A stretch of DNA of 20,085 nucleotides from CAISDH01 sp964398805 (GCA_964398805.1 CAYNNI010000017.1:1-20085), one strand, 5' to 3'. Shown: positions 6,412 through 13,766, counted from the first letter of the stretch. The notes: generated by a model not told the origin, from the letters alone. Numbers and translations are program-made.

Positions 6412-7338
6412 CTAGAGCAGGTAGCCCGCGATTAGCAGCATCATGAACAGGAATGACGCGAGCACGTTCGCAGCCATCCTGCTCTCGTACGCGCGCGCGC
6501 CGGTATATTCCAGCATGCCCTTCGCTATGAATATGGCAAAGGGAAACGTGGCCAGCGCTGCGATGGTGTACAGCGGCAGGGCGCGCGCGAAGATGCCGAA
6601 GAGCAGCAGGGCGTAAACTACGGCCTGCAGGGAAAGGTAATATGCCGCTATCCTCTTCTCGCTCCGGAGCAGCACGACCCCGCTTTTCCTGCCGTATTTC
6701 GAGTCAGCAGGGCGGTCGGGCACCTCGTTGACGAGGAGGGCGATGCCGACGGTCATGCCCGCGGGCGCGAAAGCGAAGAACGCGCTGCCGGCATGGGATG
6801 CTCCGTTAAGGAGAAAGAACGCGCCAAACGATACGAGCGCGAAGTTAAGCATCACCAGCGGCTCTGCGAGGAAGGGCACCCTTACGAGGTACCTTGAATA
6901 GAACAGGGCGGAAAGGCCGCCGAACAGCATAAGCGGCAGGATCAGCGGGATCGCCTGCGCATTGGACGCTAAAAGGTACGTGCCGATCGCCGCGGATACC
7001 GCAATAGCGAAGAGCCCTATGAGCAGTACGCTGCCGAGCTTCACAGCGCCGTTCACGACGAGCTCGTTTCCGCCGTTGAACTTCGTCTTTGTGGTCTCCG
7101 CATCTATCCCGGATTTGACGTCTGTGTAGTCGTCGATGAGATTCACGCTTATCTGGACGCAGACCGCCCCGATTATGACAAGGATTGCAACGGAAACGTC
7201 TATGCGGGAGTAACGCATCGCAGCCGCTATGCCCAGCAGCGCGGACGCGAAGCTGAGGAGAAGCGTGGGGTCGAACACCTCTGCGAGGTAATGCTTCGCT
7301 GCCAAGGGCTCACCGGTTACCTGATCCGCATCAAACAT
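6412..7338 (-). CDS. menA: UbiA-superfamily prenyltransferase, MenA-like
   Basis: 308 residues and about eight or nine membrane helices. It has both Asp-rich motifs of the superfamily: NLIDDYTDVKSGID (Asn67, Asp69, Asp70, Asp73; region 66-79) and NEVPDRPADSKYGRK (204-218, with Asp208 and Asp212). The form of the first motif (N..DD..D...G.D), followed by NGGNELVVNG, resembles MenA, which attaches a polyprenyl chain to 1,4-dihydroxy-2-naphthoate. Archaeal lipid UbiA enzymes (DGGGP synthase) are the main alternative. The neighbouring UbiE-type methyltransferase and polyprenyl synthase favour quinone synthesis. Its start lies inside the archease gene (8-nt overlap), which implies translational coupling. 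Confidence 0.85.
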   Translation of the reverse strand: MFDADQVTGEPLAAKHYLAEVFDPTLLLSFASALLGIAAAMRYSRIDVSVAILVIIGAVCVQISVNLIDDYTDVKSGIDAETTKTKFNGGNELVVNGAVKLGSVLLIGLFAIAVSAAIGTYLLASNAQAIPLILPLMLFGGLSALFYSRYLVRVPFLAEPLVMLNFALVSFGAFFLLNGASHAGSAFFAFAPAGMTVGIALLVNEVPDRPADSKYGRKSGVVLLRSEKRIAAYYLSLQAVVYALLLFGIFARALPLYTIAALATFPFAIFIAKGMLEYTGARAYESRMAANVLASFLFMMLLIAGYLL

Positions 7339-7768
7339 CCAGCACTACAGTGGACTTCATGCCTTTCTTTGATTTAGTGACGTTGAGATCGTATTTTGAA
7401 ACGCCCTTCACGTCCAGCTTCGACAGCTGCGGCGTTTCCTTCCTGCCGAGTATCTCCGCGCTCAGGGAGTAAAGCCCTTTGGACTCGGCTACCTTTAGCT
7501 GCGGCACCTTGTATCCGAACAGCCCTTTCGCGGACGCGGCAGACAGAGCGTCCTGGAGAGTCATCCAAAGAAGATCGCTCAGGTCCTTGGACTTTTCCTT
7601 CAACGGGAATCCGACCGGCGCAGATCTCTGGCGCGCGAGCTTATGCACGTCCGCAGCCGTGTCGAACATCGCCAGCAGGGCGTTCCTGAACAGCTCTTCG
7701 ACGCCAGAGCCGTACGCCTCGAATTCTACGTCTGCGGTGTGCCCTACGAACCTGTACCCCCTGCGCAT
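7331..7768 (-). CDS. archease (RtcB RNA-ligase activator)
   Basis: 145 residues, the usual archease size. The N-terminal signature YRFVGHTADVEFEAYG (5-20) carries the conserved HTAD. The middle has an ELFRNALLAMFD helix and LLWMTLQDAL, and the C-terminus has the KYDLNVTKS...VVLDV strand end typical of the family. Archease speeds guanylylation and turnover of RtcB, the ligase that joins tRNA halves after intron removal. No rtcB is in the window, but the tRNA-Cys here carries an intron that would need that pathway. It is first in the minus-strand operon. A possible TATA-like TATTATTAAAG (minus, 7794-7804) lies about 30 nt upstream. Confidence 0.88.
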   Translation of the reverse strand: MRRGYRFVGHTADVEFEAYGSGVEELFRNALLAMFDTAADVHKLARQRSAPVGFPLKEKSKDLSDLLWMTLQDALSAASAKGLFGYKVPQLKVAESKGLYSLSAEILGRKETPQLSKLDVKGVSKYDLNVTKSKKGMKSTVVLDV

Positions 7769-7782
7769 GCCACTCGCAGCCT

Positions 7783-7790
7783 CTTATAAG
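7783..7790 (+). promoter_or_regulatory. TATA box of the C/D box sRNA
   Basis: CTTATAAG, a palindrome centred near 7786, predicts a plus-strand start near 7812, exactly where the sRNA terminal stem begins. The archaeosortase gene may be read from the same promoter. Confidence 0.55.
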
Positions 7791-7811
7791 CTTTCTTTAA
7801 TAATACTTAGC

Positions 7812-7869
7812 GTCCGATGAGGAGAAGAGTAACTGCTGAGATGTGATGAAGTCCATATCGGCTGAGGAC
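7812..7869 (+). ncRNA. C/D box guide sRNA
   Basis: The order and spacing are textbook for archaeal C/D sRNAs. Terminal stem GTCC (7812-7815) pairs with GGAC (7866-7869). Box C is ATGAGGA (7817-7823, one change from RUGAUGA). A 12-nt guide is at 7824-7835, with box D' CTGA at 7836-7839. A 3-nt spacer precedes box C' GTGATGA (7843-7849). The second 12-nt guide is at 7850-7861, with box D CTGA at 7862-7865. Total length is about 58 nt. By the D+5 rule both guides present an A, so each would direct 2'-O-methylation of a U. The targets would contain CAGUUACUCUUC and CCGAUAUGGACU. I could not assign them to an rRNA or tRNA site. Confidence 0.8.
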
Positions 7870-7883
7870 AATTCGGTGCGTAG

Positions 7884-9413
7884 ATGAATGCAGGGAGGGC
7901 CAAGGCCATCGGCGTTTCGGTTCTTCTCTCTGCGTTCCTTCTCGCATCAATAAACTCGATGGCAGCTAGCAGCCTTAGCGTGCTCGACACTGATCCTGGA
8001 ACGTATGTGATAGTAGTAATGCTGATGCTGTTCGTGTTCATGCTGTTCTCCCTGAAGGAGGACCTCCGTTTCGAGTACCGGAAAAGGAATCTCGCGTACG
8101 GGGGCGCGCTCTTCGCGGCGTACCTGCTGCTCGCGTCTTACCTCCGCGTTGCGCTGTCCTCGGAATTCCAGTCGTTCAGGGTAGACGCGCTCATGTTCCC
8201 GCTGCTGCTCGCGGCGATGATAGCCGCGCTCTTTGGCATCGACGGGATAAAGAGGATGAGATACCTTATCGTGTATTCCGTTTTCGCGTCGCCGCTCATT
8301 CTTCTTCCGGTGCTCAGCCTCAACAACGCGTTCGCGCAGGCGAACACGGCGGTGGTCTACGGTTTCCTGAGGGCGATAGGCGCGCCCGTGGAGAATTCCG
8401 GGCTGGTAATAAGCGCAGCGCGCGCCTCGAGCATCACGATATCCAGCACCTGCGTGTCGCTGGGCATCTTCGCGGCGATGGCCATGTTCCTCCTCCCGCT
8501 GGCGTACATGTACGAGGGTCGGCGCGCATCCAAGGCGCTGTGGTTCGTCTCGGGATGCGCGCTCCTTCTCGCGATGAACGTGCTGAGGATGCTCCTGCTT
8601 TCGCTGATGTGGGCGTATTACGGCATTGGCGCGGCGATAGGCGCATTCCACGCGGTGGCAGGCCAGGTCCTGTTCTACGTAGCGATAGTGGCGATGGTGC
8701 TGCTTGCGTGCAAGTACGGCCTTTACATAAAGAAGGCGGCCAGGGGAAGGAGCCGCAAGAGGGATTCCCGCGTCCCAATGGCGCTGGCGGCGCCCTCGTC
8801 TTTCGTCGTCGCGCTTGGCTTGGCCGCGTTTGTGGTTTCGTCCCAGTACGGCGCCGCATTGTACGCGCCCGCGCTTCTGTTCTCCGGGAACGCGAGCAGC
8901 GTGAGCGGCGCCGCGATACAAGCTGCTGGGCTGAGGAGCCTTGAGAATGCGGGCACGAGCATAGTGCAGATAGGATCCCTCGCGCCGGGCTATGTGTTCG
9001 CGCTCCAGGGCAACAGCTCAGGCAGCTCTACATACGTGGTCCTCACGCCCCTCGCGGGCCCAGCGCGGGGCGCGATTGTAACGGCATATGATTCTTTGAG
9101 CGGCGCGCGCGCGTACATAATGAGAAACGGGATAACGCTAAAAAGCGCGATAGCGAGGTCGGGGAACCTCACCTTCGATGTGAACTATTTCGCGATCCCT
9201 TACAATTTCAGCGGCAGCTACCTGTCGATCAATTACGAGCTGTTCCGGCAGGTACAGAACGGGACGACGCCTTCCTGCGCTGCGGTCAATGCGTCGTCGC
9301 TTGGAATTGCGAACTACTTCGCGTCTGAGATTCACAACGCGCTTGAGCTAAGCCTCGATGGCGGCAGGGGTATAATGTGCGAAAGCTACAGGATAGCCGA
9401 GGCGGCAGGATGA
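7884..9413 (+). CDS. archaeosortase/exosortase-family transpeptidase with a C-terminal extracellular extension
   Basis: 509 residues. Residues 1-285 are a multi-helix membrane domain with the family's catalytic triad: Cys190 (SSTCVSLGI), Arg235 (NVLRMLLLS) and His256 (FHAVAGQ). Known role: cutting a C-terminal sorting signal of surface proteins and transferring them to a lipid or other anchor. Beyond the usual core there is another hydrophobic helix near 298-320 and about 185 outside-facing residues rich in Ser, Gly, Asn and Tyr, with several NxS/NxT sequons. A GGTG ribosome site lies 5 nt before ATG 7884. The C/D sRNA ends 14 nt upstream. The stop overlaps the next gene (ATGA). No target with an obvious sorting tail is seen nearby. 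Confidence 0.85.
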   Translation: MNAGRAKAIGVSVLLSAFLLASINSMAASSLSVLDTDPGTYVIVVMLMLFVFMLFSLKEDLRFEYRKRNLAYGGALFAAYLLLASYLRVALSSEFQSFRVDALMFPLLLAAMIAALFGIDGIKRMRYLIVYSVFASPLILLPVLSLNNAFAQANTAVVYGFLRAIGAPVENSGLVISAARASSITISSTCVSLGIFAAMAMFLLPLAYMYEGRRASKALWFVSGCALLLAMNVLRMLLLSLMWAYYGIGAAIGAFHAVAGQVLFYVAIVAMVLLACKYGLYIKKAARGRSRKRDSRVPMALAAPSSFVVALGLAAFVVSSQYGAALYAPALLFSGNASSVSGAAIQAAGLRSLENAGTSIVQIGSLAPGYVFALQGNSSGSSTYVVLTPLAGPARGAIVTAYDSLSGARAYIMRNGITLKSAIARSGNLTFDVNYFAIPYNFSGSYLSINYELFRQVQNGTTPSCAAVNASSLGIANYFASEIHNALELSLDGGRGIMCESYRIAEAAG

Positions 9414-10372
9414 GGTTCGTGTACGATGCTGGGATCGTGGTGTACAGAGGCGCTGGCGGGGGCAGGAGGTTCCTCTTCCTCCGGAGGTCCGATGGCTGGC
9501 TGGACATGCCCAAGGGCCACATAGAGAAGGGCGAGCGTGCGGAAGAAGCGGCGATAAGGGAAACCAGGGAGGAGGCAGGGGTCGAGGCGACGCCGGACCC
9601 GTTCTTCAGGGACGGGGTCGAATACTGGTATGTTGAGAACGGGGAGAAAACGAAGAAGCAAGTCACGTTCTTCATCGCCGAGGTAGGCGAAGGCGCAAAG
9701 GTAATGGTTTCGAGAGAGCACGCGGGCTATGAATGGCTCGCTTACGATGCCGCGATGCGCAGAGTCTCGTTCAAGGACCAGAAAGAGCTGCTATCGCGGG
9801 TCGGCAGCTACCTGGAAAGGCTCGATGCGATGCGGGCGCTCAACAAAAGATACGCGGCGCTGCCCTCGAAGTGCAGGGCTTGGAAGCTCAGCAGGAGGCT
9901 GGTCCCCGGAGAGGGGCCTCTCGACGCGGAGGTGATGTTCATCGGGCAGGCACCAGGCAGGCAGGAAAATGACCAGAGAAGGCCGTTTGTCGGAACAAGC
10001 GGGAAACTCCTGAACAGGATGATAAGGATTGCGGGGCTGGAGAGGGGCAAGGTCTATATCACCAGCGTGGTGCAGTTCTTCCCTCCGGAGAACAGGATGC
10101 CTACCGGCCAGGAAATCGCGGCGTGCAAAAGGTTCCTGCTTGGGCAGATTGGCATCGTGAAGCCAAAGCTGATAGTCCTTCTGGGCGCCATTGCGGCGAA
10201 GACCCTTGCCGGCGTGGAAAGTGTTATGTCCGGGCGCGGAAAGCTGGCGGAGGCCGGAGGCAGGAGATTCTTCATCACGCTGCACCCCGCCGCGGCGGTG
10301 CGCCTCAAGAAGCTCGTGCCGCCCATGGAGGCGGACTTCAGGAAACTGGGAGGGCTGAAGGCATCTCTCTAG
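9410..10372 (+). CDS. NUDIX hydrolase fused to a family 4-like uracil-DNA glycosylase
   Basis: 320 residues from ATG 9410, which overlaps the archaeosortase stop. Residues 1-140 are a NUDIX domain with a complete box: Gly36, Glu42, Arg50-Glu51, Glu54-Glu55, Gly57 (GHIEKGERAEEAAIRE, then TREEAG). The preceding DGWLDMPKG resembles Ap4A-hydrolase-type NUDIX proteins. Residues 150-320 match family 4 UDG: VPGEG (165-169), GQAPG (179-183), RPFVGTSGKLL, VYITSVV, RMPTGQEIAAC and motif HPAAAV (292-297). Of the four Fe-S cysteines, Cys155 and Cys239 remain, while the second is Trp158 and the third is Phe223. The fused protein could pair nucleotide-pool cleaning with uracil removal. Without a complete cluster the UDG half may be altered or structural only. 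Confidence 0.85.
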   Translation: MRFVYDAGIVVYRGAGGGRRFLFLRRSDGWLDMPKGHIEKGERAEEAAIRETREEAGVEATPDPFFRDGVEYWYVENGEKTKKQVTFFIAEVGEGAKVMVSREHAGYEWLAYDAAMRRVSFKDQKELLSRVGSYLERLDAMRALNKRYAALPSKCRAWKLSRRLVPGEGPLDAEVMFIGQAPGRQENDQRRPFVGTSGKLLNRMIRIAGLERGKVYITSVVQFFPPENRMPTGQEIAACKRFLLGQIGIVKPKLIVLLGAIAAKTLAGVESVMSGRGKLAEAGGRRFFITLHPAAAVRLKKLVPPMEADFRKLGGLKASL

Positions 10373-10396
10373 CATCCTGTGCTTGACGCCGCAATG

Positions 10397-10403
10397 CATA
10401 AAT
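10397..10403 (+). promoter_or_regulatory. TATA box of the HD-domain gene
   Basis: CATAAAT is centred near 10400, 26 nt before ATG 10426. This predicts a leaderless transcript. Confidence 0.5.
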
Positions 10404-10425
10404 TTGCTGTGAGGGAAAGAGCCTC

Positions 10426-11013
10426 ATGGCGAGCTTACCCATCACCAGGGACGAGGGCGCCGGGCTGCTGCAAGGCATGGGCCAGCAGGATTCGGACATG
10501 AACCACTACCTTGAAACCGAGGCGATAATGAGGGCTCTCGCAAGAAGGTTCGGGGAGGATGTCGAGTATTGGGGAATGATAGGGCTGCTGCACGACGTCG
10601 ACTGGGCGTTGACAAAGAATGACGTGAAGGAGCACTGCGTCAAGGCTGCGGAGCTGCTGAGGGGAATGGGATTCGACGAGAGGTTTATCAGGATCGTGCA
10701 ATCCCATGGATACGGGCTTGGTGAGATTCCCGTCTTGAAGGACGGCCAGAGGACGGAGAAAATAGAGCACGCCCTCACAGCCGCTGAAACGTTGACAGGG
10801 ATAATCTATGCCTACGCCCTGATGAGGGGCAGGAGGATAGACGGCATGAGCGTTTCGGGGCTGAAGAAGAAGTACGACGACGGGAGGTTCGCCGCTGGTT
10901 GCAGCAGAGCGCTCATAAGGGAGATAGAGCTGACAGGGCTGACTCTGGGTGAGTTCTTCGAATTGTCAATCAACGCCGTGAAGGGGATAGGGGGCGAAAT
11001 AGGCCTGGAATGA
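10426..11013 (+). CDS. HD-domain metal-dependent phosphohydrolase-like protein
   Basis: 195 residues. HD-superfamily metal ligands are visible: His27 (NHYLETEA), His56-Asp57 (GLLHDVDW), His70 (KEHCVKAAELL) and His94 (VQSHGYG). The N-terminus ITRDEGAGLL is typical of small archaeal and bacterial HDIG proteins. Such proteins hydrolyse phosphate esters of nucleotides or other metabolites in the cytoplasm; the substrate here is unknown. ATG 10426 is chosen because it lies 26 nt after a TATA box. It is monocistronic: the gene upstream ends 53 nt before it, and the next gene is convergent with 11 nt between stops. Confidence 0.8.
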   Translation: MASLPITRDEGAGLLQGMGQQDSDMNHYLETEAIMRALARRFGEDVEYWGMIGLLHDVDWALTKNDVKEHCVKAAELLRGMGFDERFIRIVQSHGYGLGEIPVLKDGQRTEKIEHALTAAETLTGIIYAYALMRGRRIDGMSVSGLKKKYDDGRFAAGCSRALIREIELTGLTLGEFFELSINAVKGIGGEIGLE

Positions 11014-11024
11014 GGCCGCGACGG

Positions 11025-12452
11025 CTACCTCCTCCCGCGCTTCTCCATCGGGAACAGTATGACGTCCTTGATGGAGGCGCTGTCCGTGAACAGCATCACT
11101 AGCCTATCTATGCCCATGCCCAGTCCGCCCGCGGGGGGCATGCCGTACTCCATGGCCTCCACGAAGTCCATGTCGAGCGGCTCTGCGTCCTTGTCCCCTG
11201 AATTCATGCGCTTGGTTTCGTACTCGAAGTTCTCCCTCTGCACTATCGGGTTCTGGAGCTCGGAGTAGGAATTCGCGAGCTCGAGGCCTGCGACGAAAAG
11301 CTCGAAGCGTTCAACTAGCGCGGGGTTGCCGCGCTTCTCCCTTGTGAGCGGAGACGACTCCTTGGGGTAGTCCACGACGAACGTGGGCTCGATGAGCTCG
11401 GGCTGCACTAGCACGCTGAAGAGCCTGTCGTACGCGTGAGGCCGGTTGCGCTTGCCCTTGTCGAACTTTATGCCCTTGCCCTCTGCGAGCTCGAACAGCT
11501 CGCTGTCTGAGAGCCTAAGAACGTCCTTGCCCGCCTTCTTGTTGACGCTGTCCATGAAGCTCACGCGCCTGAACGGCGCCGCGAGGCTTATGGCCTTGCC
11601 TTGGTAGCGCAGCTCCTTCGCGCCCATGCCCTTGGCTATGGACGAGAGCAGCGACTCGGTGAGCGCCATCATGTCGCTGTAGTCCGCATACGCCTGGTAC
11701 CACTCTATCATGGTGAACTCCGGGCTGTGCGTGCTGTCTATGTCCTCGTTCCTGAACGCCTTGTAGATCTCGAAGACCTTGTCGAAGCCGCCTATGATCA
11801 GCCTCTTCAGGTACAGCTCGTCGGCTATGCGCAGGTAGTGCTCCTCTTCTAGGGTGTTGACGAACACCTTGAACGGCTCGGCTTCCGCGCCGCCGTAGAG
11901 CGGCTGTATGGTCGGCGTTTCGAACTCGAGGAAGCCCTTGCTCTCCAGGAACTGCCTCGTGAGCGATATGATGCGCGACCTCGCCCTGAACGTGTTCCTC
12001 GTGTCCGGGTTCATCACCAGGTCGAGATGCCTGTTGCGGTAGCGCTGCTCGACATCCTTAAGGCCCTGCCACTTGTTTGGAAGGAGCCGCATCGCCTTCG
12101 CAAGCAGCGCGAACTCGCTTGCGTTCACGCTGACCTCGCCCGGCTTGGTCTTGAACACTATGCCCTTCGCGCCTATGATGTCTCCGGCGTTTAGCTTCTT
12201 GGCGCCGGCGAACACCGCGTCGCCGAGCACGGAGTAGTCGAAGTATATCTGCAGCTTGCCCGTGCTGTCGAGGATGTCCGCGAACATCAGCTTGCCGGCG
12301 CGCCTCACCGCCACGACGCGCCCCGCGACCGAGACGCGCTCCCCGGAGAACTCGCCGAACTTGTCCTTTATCTCCTGCGCATGGATGGAGACGTCGTAGG
12401 AGTAGGGAAGGGATGAGATGAGCTCGCGCGGGTCTGCGGATTCCTCAGGCAT
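11025..12452 (-). CDS. lysS: lysyl-tRNA synthetase, class II
   Basis: 475 residues, near full length. An N-terminal OB-fold anticodon-binding domain (about 38-125, VSVAGRVVAVRRAGKLMFADI) precedes the class II catalytic core. The core has motif 1 around 158-181 (FLEFETPTIQP at its end), motif 2 around 226-250 (VFEIYKAFRNEDIDSTHSPEF), and motif 3 around 441-455 (GGLGMGIDRLVMLF). It charges tRNA-Lys. Many euryarchaea use the unrelated class I enzyme, so the class II form is notable. The first residues differ from bacterial LysS, but the body does not look truncated. A TATA box about 30 nt upstream gives a short leader. Confidence 0.95.
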   Translation of the reverse strand: MPEESADPRELISSLPYSYDVSIHAQEIKDKFGEFSGERVSVAGRVVAVRRAGKLMFADILDSTGKLQIYFDYSVLGDAVFAGAKKLNAGDIIGAKGIVFKTKPGEVSVNASEFALLAKAMRLLPNKWQGLKDVEQRYRNRHLDLVMNPDTRNTFRARSRIISLTRQFLESKGFLEFETPTIQPLYGGAEAEPFKVFVNTLEEEHYLRIADELYLKRLIIGGFDKVFEIYKAFRNEDIDSTHSPEFTMIEWYQAYADYSDMMALTESLLSSIAKGMGAKELRYQGKAISLAAPFRRVSFMDSVNKKAGKDVLRLSDSELFELAEGKGIKFDKGKRNRPHAYDRLFSVLVQPELIEPTFVVDYPKESSPLTREKRGNPALVERFELFVAGLELANSYSELQNPIVQRENFEYETKRMNSGDKDAEPLDMDFVEAMEYGMPPAGGLGMGIDRLVMLFTDSASIKDVILFPMEKRGRR

Positions 12453-12479
12453 CGAATCAGATATGATTGTCAGGAAAGC

Positions 12480-12488
12480 ATATAAAAA
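12480..12488 (-). promoter_or_regulatory. TATA box of lysS
   Basis: On minus, TTTTTATAT is centred about 32 nt before the lysS ATG. It predicts a leader of about 6 nt. Confidence 0.55.
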
Positions 12489-12523
12489 GCGAGCCTAGCT
12501 CCGCGAAGAAGAGAAATAGGGGT

Positions 12524-12545
12524 GAGCCTGCCAGAAGGCAGGCTC
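12524..12545 (-). terminator. strong hairpin after the winged-helix gene
   Basis: A perfect 9-bp stem GAGCCTGCC/GGCAGGCTC with a 4-nt loop lies 3 nt beyond the stop of the minus-strand coiled-coil/winged-helix gene. It is followed on minus by a pyrimidine run (ACCCCTATTTCTCTTC). It likely ends or stabilises that transcript before the lysS promoter. Confidence 0.55.
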
Positions 12546-12547
12546 GC

Positions 12548-13069
12548 TCATTGTGGGGGTGATACAATTAGTGTGTCGGTCGCCTTGCCAGCGTCATATC
12601 TGTAATAGACCTTGTGGCCTAGCTGGTAGCGCTCCAGGAGGCCCTGGTGATAGAGCCTGTTCAGCCTGGCGCTAGCAGCGTTCTTGCCCTTGTAGCTCAT
12701 GCGCTTCTGCACGTCCTCTGCGCAGGCCATGTCGAGCAGCTGCACCGTCTGAAGTATCTTCGTGTCCAAAGACGACAATGGCAGGGTTTCCCTGGGCTGC
12801 GCCTGCTGGGCGTACTGCTCGTCGTAGTCGCCCGCGAGGTCGCTCTCCAGCCTGGAAAGGCTTCCGGCTATCCCGCTGAGCACCATGGTGGTCTTCTTGT
12901 TCTCGTCGATCATGTACTTCACGAGCGCGAGGAGGTTGGAGCTCGTGGCGTCTGCCTTAACCTTCTCCTCCGCGGCTGTCTTGAGGTCGCTGCTTATGGT
13001 GCTCATCTCCTGCACCTGCTGCTTGAGCCTCTGGAGCTCGCCCTCTATTTCCTTCTTTGATCGGACCAT
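12548..13069 (-). CDS. coiled-coil protein with a C-terminal winged helix
   Basis: 173 residues from ATG 13069. A GAGGGTG ribosome site lies about 7 nt upstream; the adjacent GTG at 13072 is the alternative start. Residues 1-40 are a heptad-rich coiled coil (EIEGELQRLKQQVQEMS). A second helical segment (about 45-75) and a Gln/Glu-rich linker follow. The end (about 98-165) reads as a winged helix: helix LDTKILQTVQLL, helix AEDVQKRM, recognition helix NAASARLNRLYHQGLLER, then a YQLGHKVYYRYD wing. It is probably a dimeric DNA-binding regulator. The direct repeats in its own leader and promoter suggest autoregulation. It diverges from the KH-topVIB operon. I do not recognise a named family. Confidence 0.7.
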   Translation of the reverse strand: MVRSKKEIEGELQRLKQQVQEMSTISSDLKTAAEEKVKADATSSNLLALVKYMIDENKKTTMVLSGIAGSLSRLESDLAGDYDEQYAQQAQPRETLPLSSLDTKILQTVQLLDMACAEDVQKRMSYKGKNAASARLNRLYHQGLLERYQLGHKVYYRYDAGKATDTLIVSPPQ

Positions 13070-13106
13070 CACACAGCACCCTCATGAGACTCCCGCATAA
13101 GAGTCA

Positions 13107-13137
13107 TGAAAGAATCACGACCTTATTGTGAAAGAAT
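13107..13137. repeat. paired 9-bp direct repeats, possible operator
   Basis: TGAAAGAAT occurs at 13107-13115 and 13129-13137, 22 bp apart (two helical turns), so both copies face the same side of the DNA. They flank the predicted start of the minus-strand winged-helix gene (near 13118). Next to them, GACTC/GAGTC arms (13088-13092 and 13101-13105 region) with TCATGA-type ends form an imperfect inverted repeat in the leader. Confidence 0.45.
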
Positions 13138-13140
13138 AAG

Positions 13141-13147
13141 TATAAAA
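13141..13147 (-). promoter_or_regulatory. TATA box of the coiled-coil/winged-helix gene
   Basis: On minus, TTTTATA is centred near 13144, predicting a start near 13118 and a leader of about 49 nt, long for this window. That leader holds the inverted repeat and one of the direct repeats. Confidence 0.5.
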
Positions 13148-13207
13148 ACCTTTCTTAATTGCGGAACAAAGCCACGCATGCGCAGACTAACGAGAAATTG
13201 CGCAAGA

Positions 13208-13216
13208 AATATAAAG
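13208..13216 (+). promoter_or_regulatory. TATA box of the KH-topVIB operon
   Basis: AATATAAAG is centred near 13212, predicting a start near 13238, about 10 nt before ATG 13248. Confidence 0.55.
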
Positions 13217-13247
13217 AGCAACGACAATATAGGCATGGCGACGCTGG

Positions 13248-13766
13248 ATGCGGGAAGTGTATATTCCTAAGGACAGGCTGAAGGCTCTCAGCGACAGCAA
13301 GGTCCTGGGAAAGATGGCAAAGGCCTGCAACTGCAAGATGCGCATAGTGGACGAGTCCGTGAGGATAGAGGGCGACGCCTTCGGCGAGTTCGCGGGCAAG
13401 AGCGTCGTATACGCGTTCGGCAGGGGCTTCGACGTTGACGTCGTGTGCAAGCTTGCCGGGAACGACTGCTATTTCACTGCCATAGACCTCGAGCAGGTGT
13501 TCGGCAACGAGAAGCGCATAGCGCAGGTCAAGGCGAGGATCATAGGCGAGAACGGCCGCACTAAGCGCTACGTGGAGGGCGTGAGCGGCGCCAGGATCAG
13601 CGTCTACGGCAACACGGTCGCGTTCATAGGCAGCATAGAGGACATACGCGAGGCAGAGACTGCCGTGAACACGCTCATCGAGGGCGGCACCCACAGGCTC
13701 GCGTACTCGAAGATGGAGAGCGAGCACAGGAAGCACAAGGAGGCGGCGAGGGGCGCCGGGTTCTGA
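13248..13766 (+). CDS. archaeal Dim2/Pno1-type KH-domain protein
   Basis: 172 residues, the usual size of archaeal Dim2/Pno1 homologues. The first KH-like half spans about 1-80 (MREVYIPKDRLKAL). The second KH domain (about 88-155) holds the GxxG loop IIGENGRTKRYVE (98-110). It ends with SVYGNTVAFIGSIEDIREAETAVNTLIEGGTHRLAYSKME, a conserved run in this family. Relatives bind the 3' region of small-subunit rRNA during ribosome assembly in the cytoplasm. A TATA box 36 nt upstream supports the start. The gene is followed after 4 nt by top6B, so both are probably one transcript. Confidence 0.88.
   Translation: MREVYIPKDRLKALSDSKVLGKMAKACNCKMRIVDESVRIEGDAFGEFAGKSVVYAFGRGFDVDVVCKLAGNDCYFTAIDLEQVFGNEKRIAQVKARIIGENGRTKRYVEGVSGARISVYGNTVAFIGSIEDIREAETAVNTLIEGGTHRLAYSKMESEHRKHKEAARGAGF

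Noticed and set aside
7947..8921. 324-aa minus-strand frame
   Set aside because: Charged shadow opposite the archaeosortase membrane domain.
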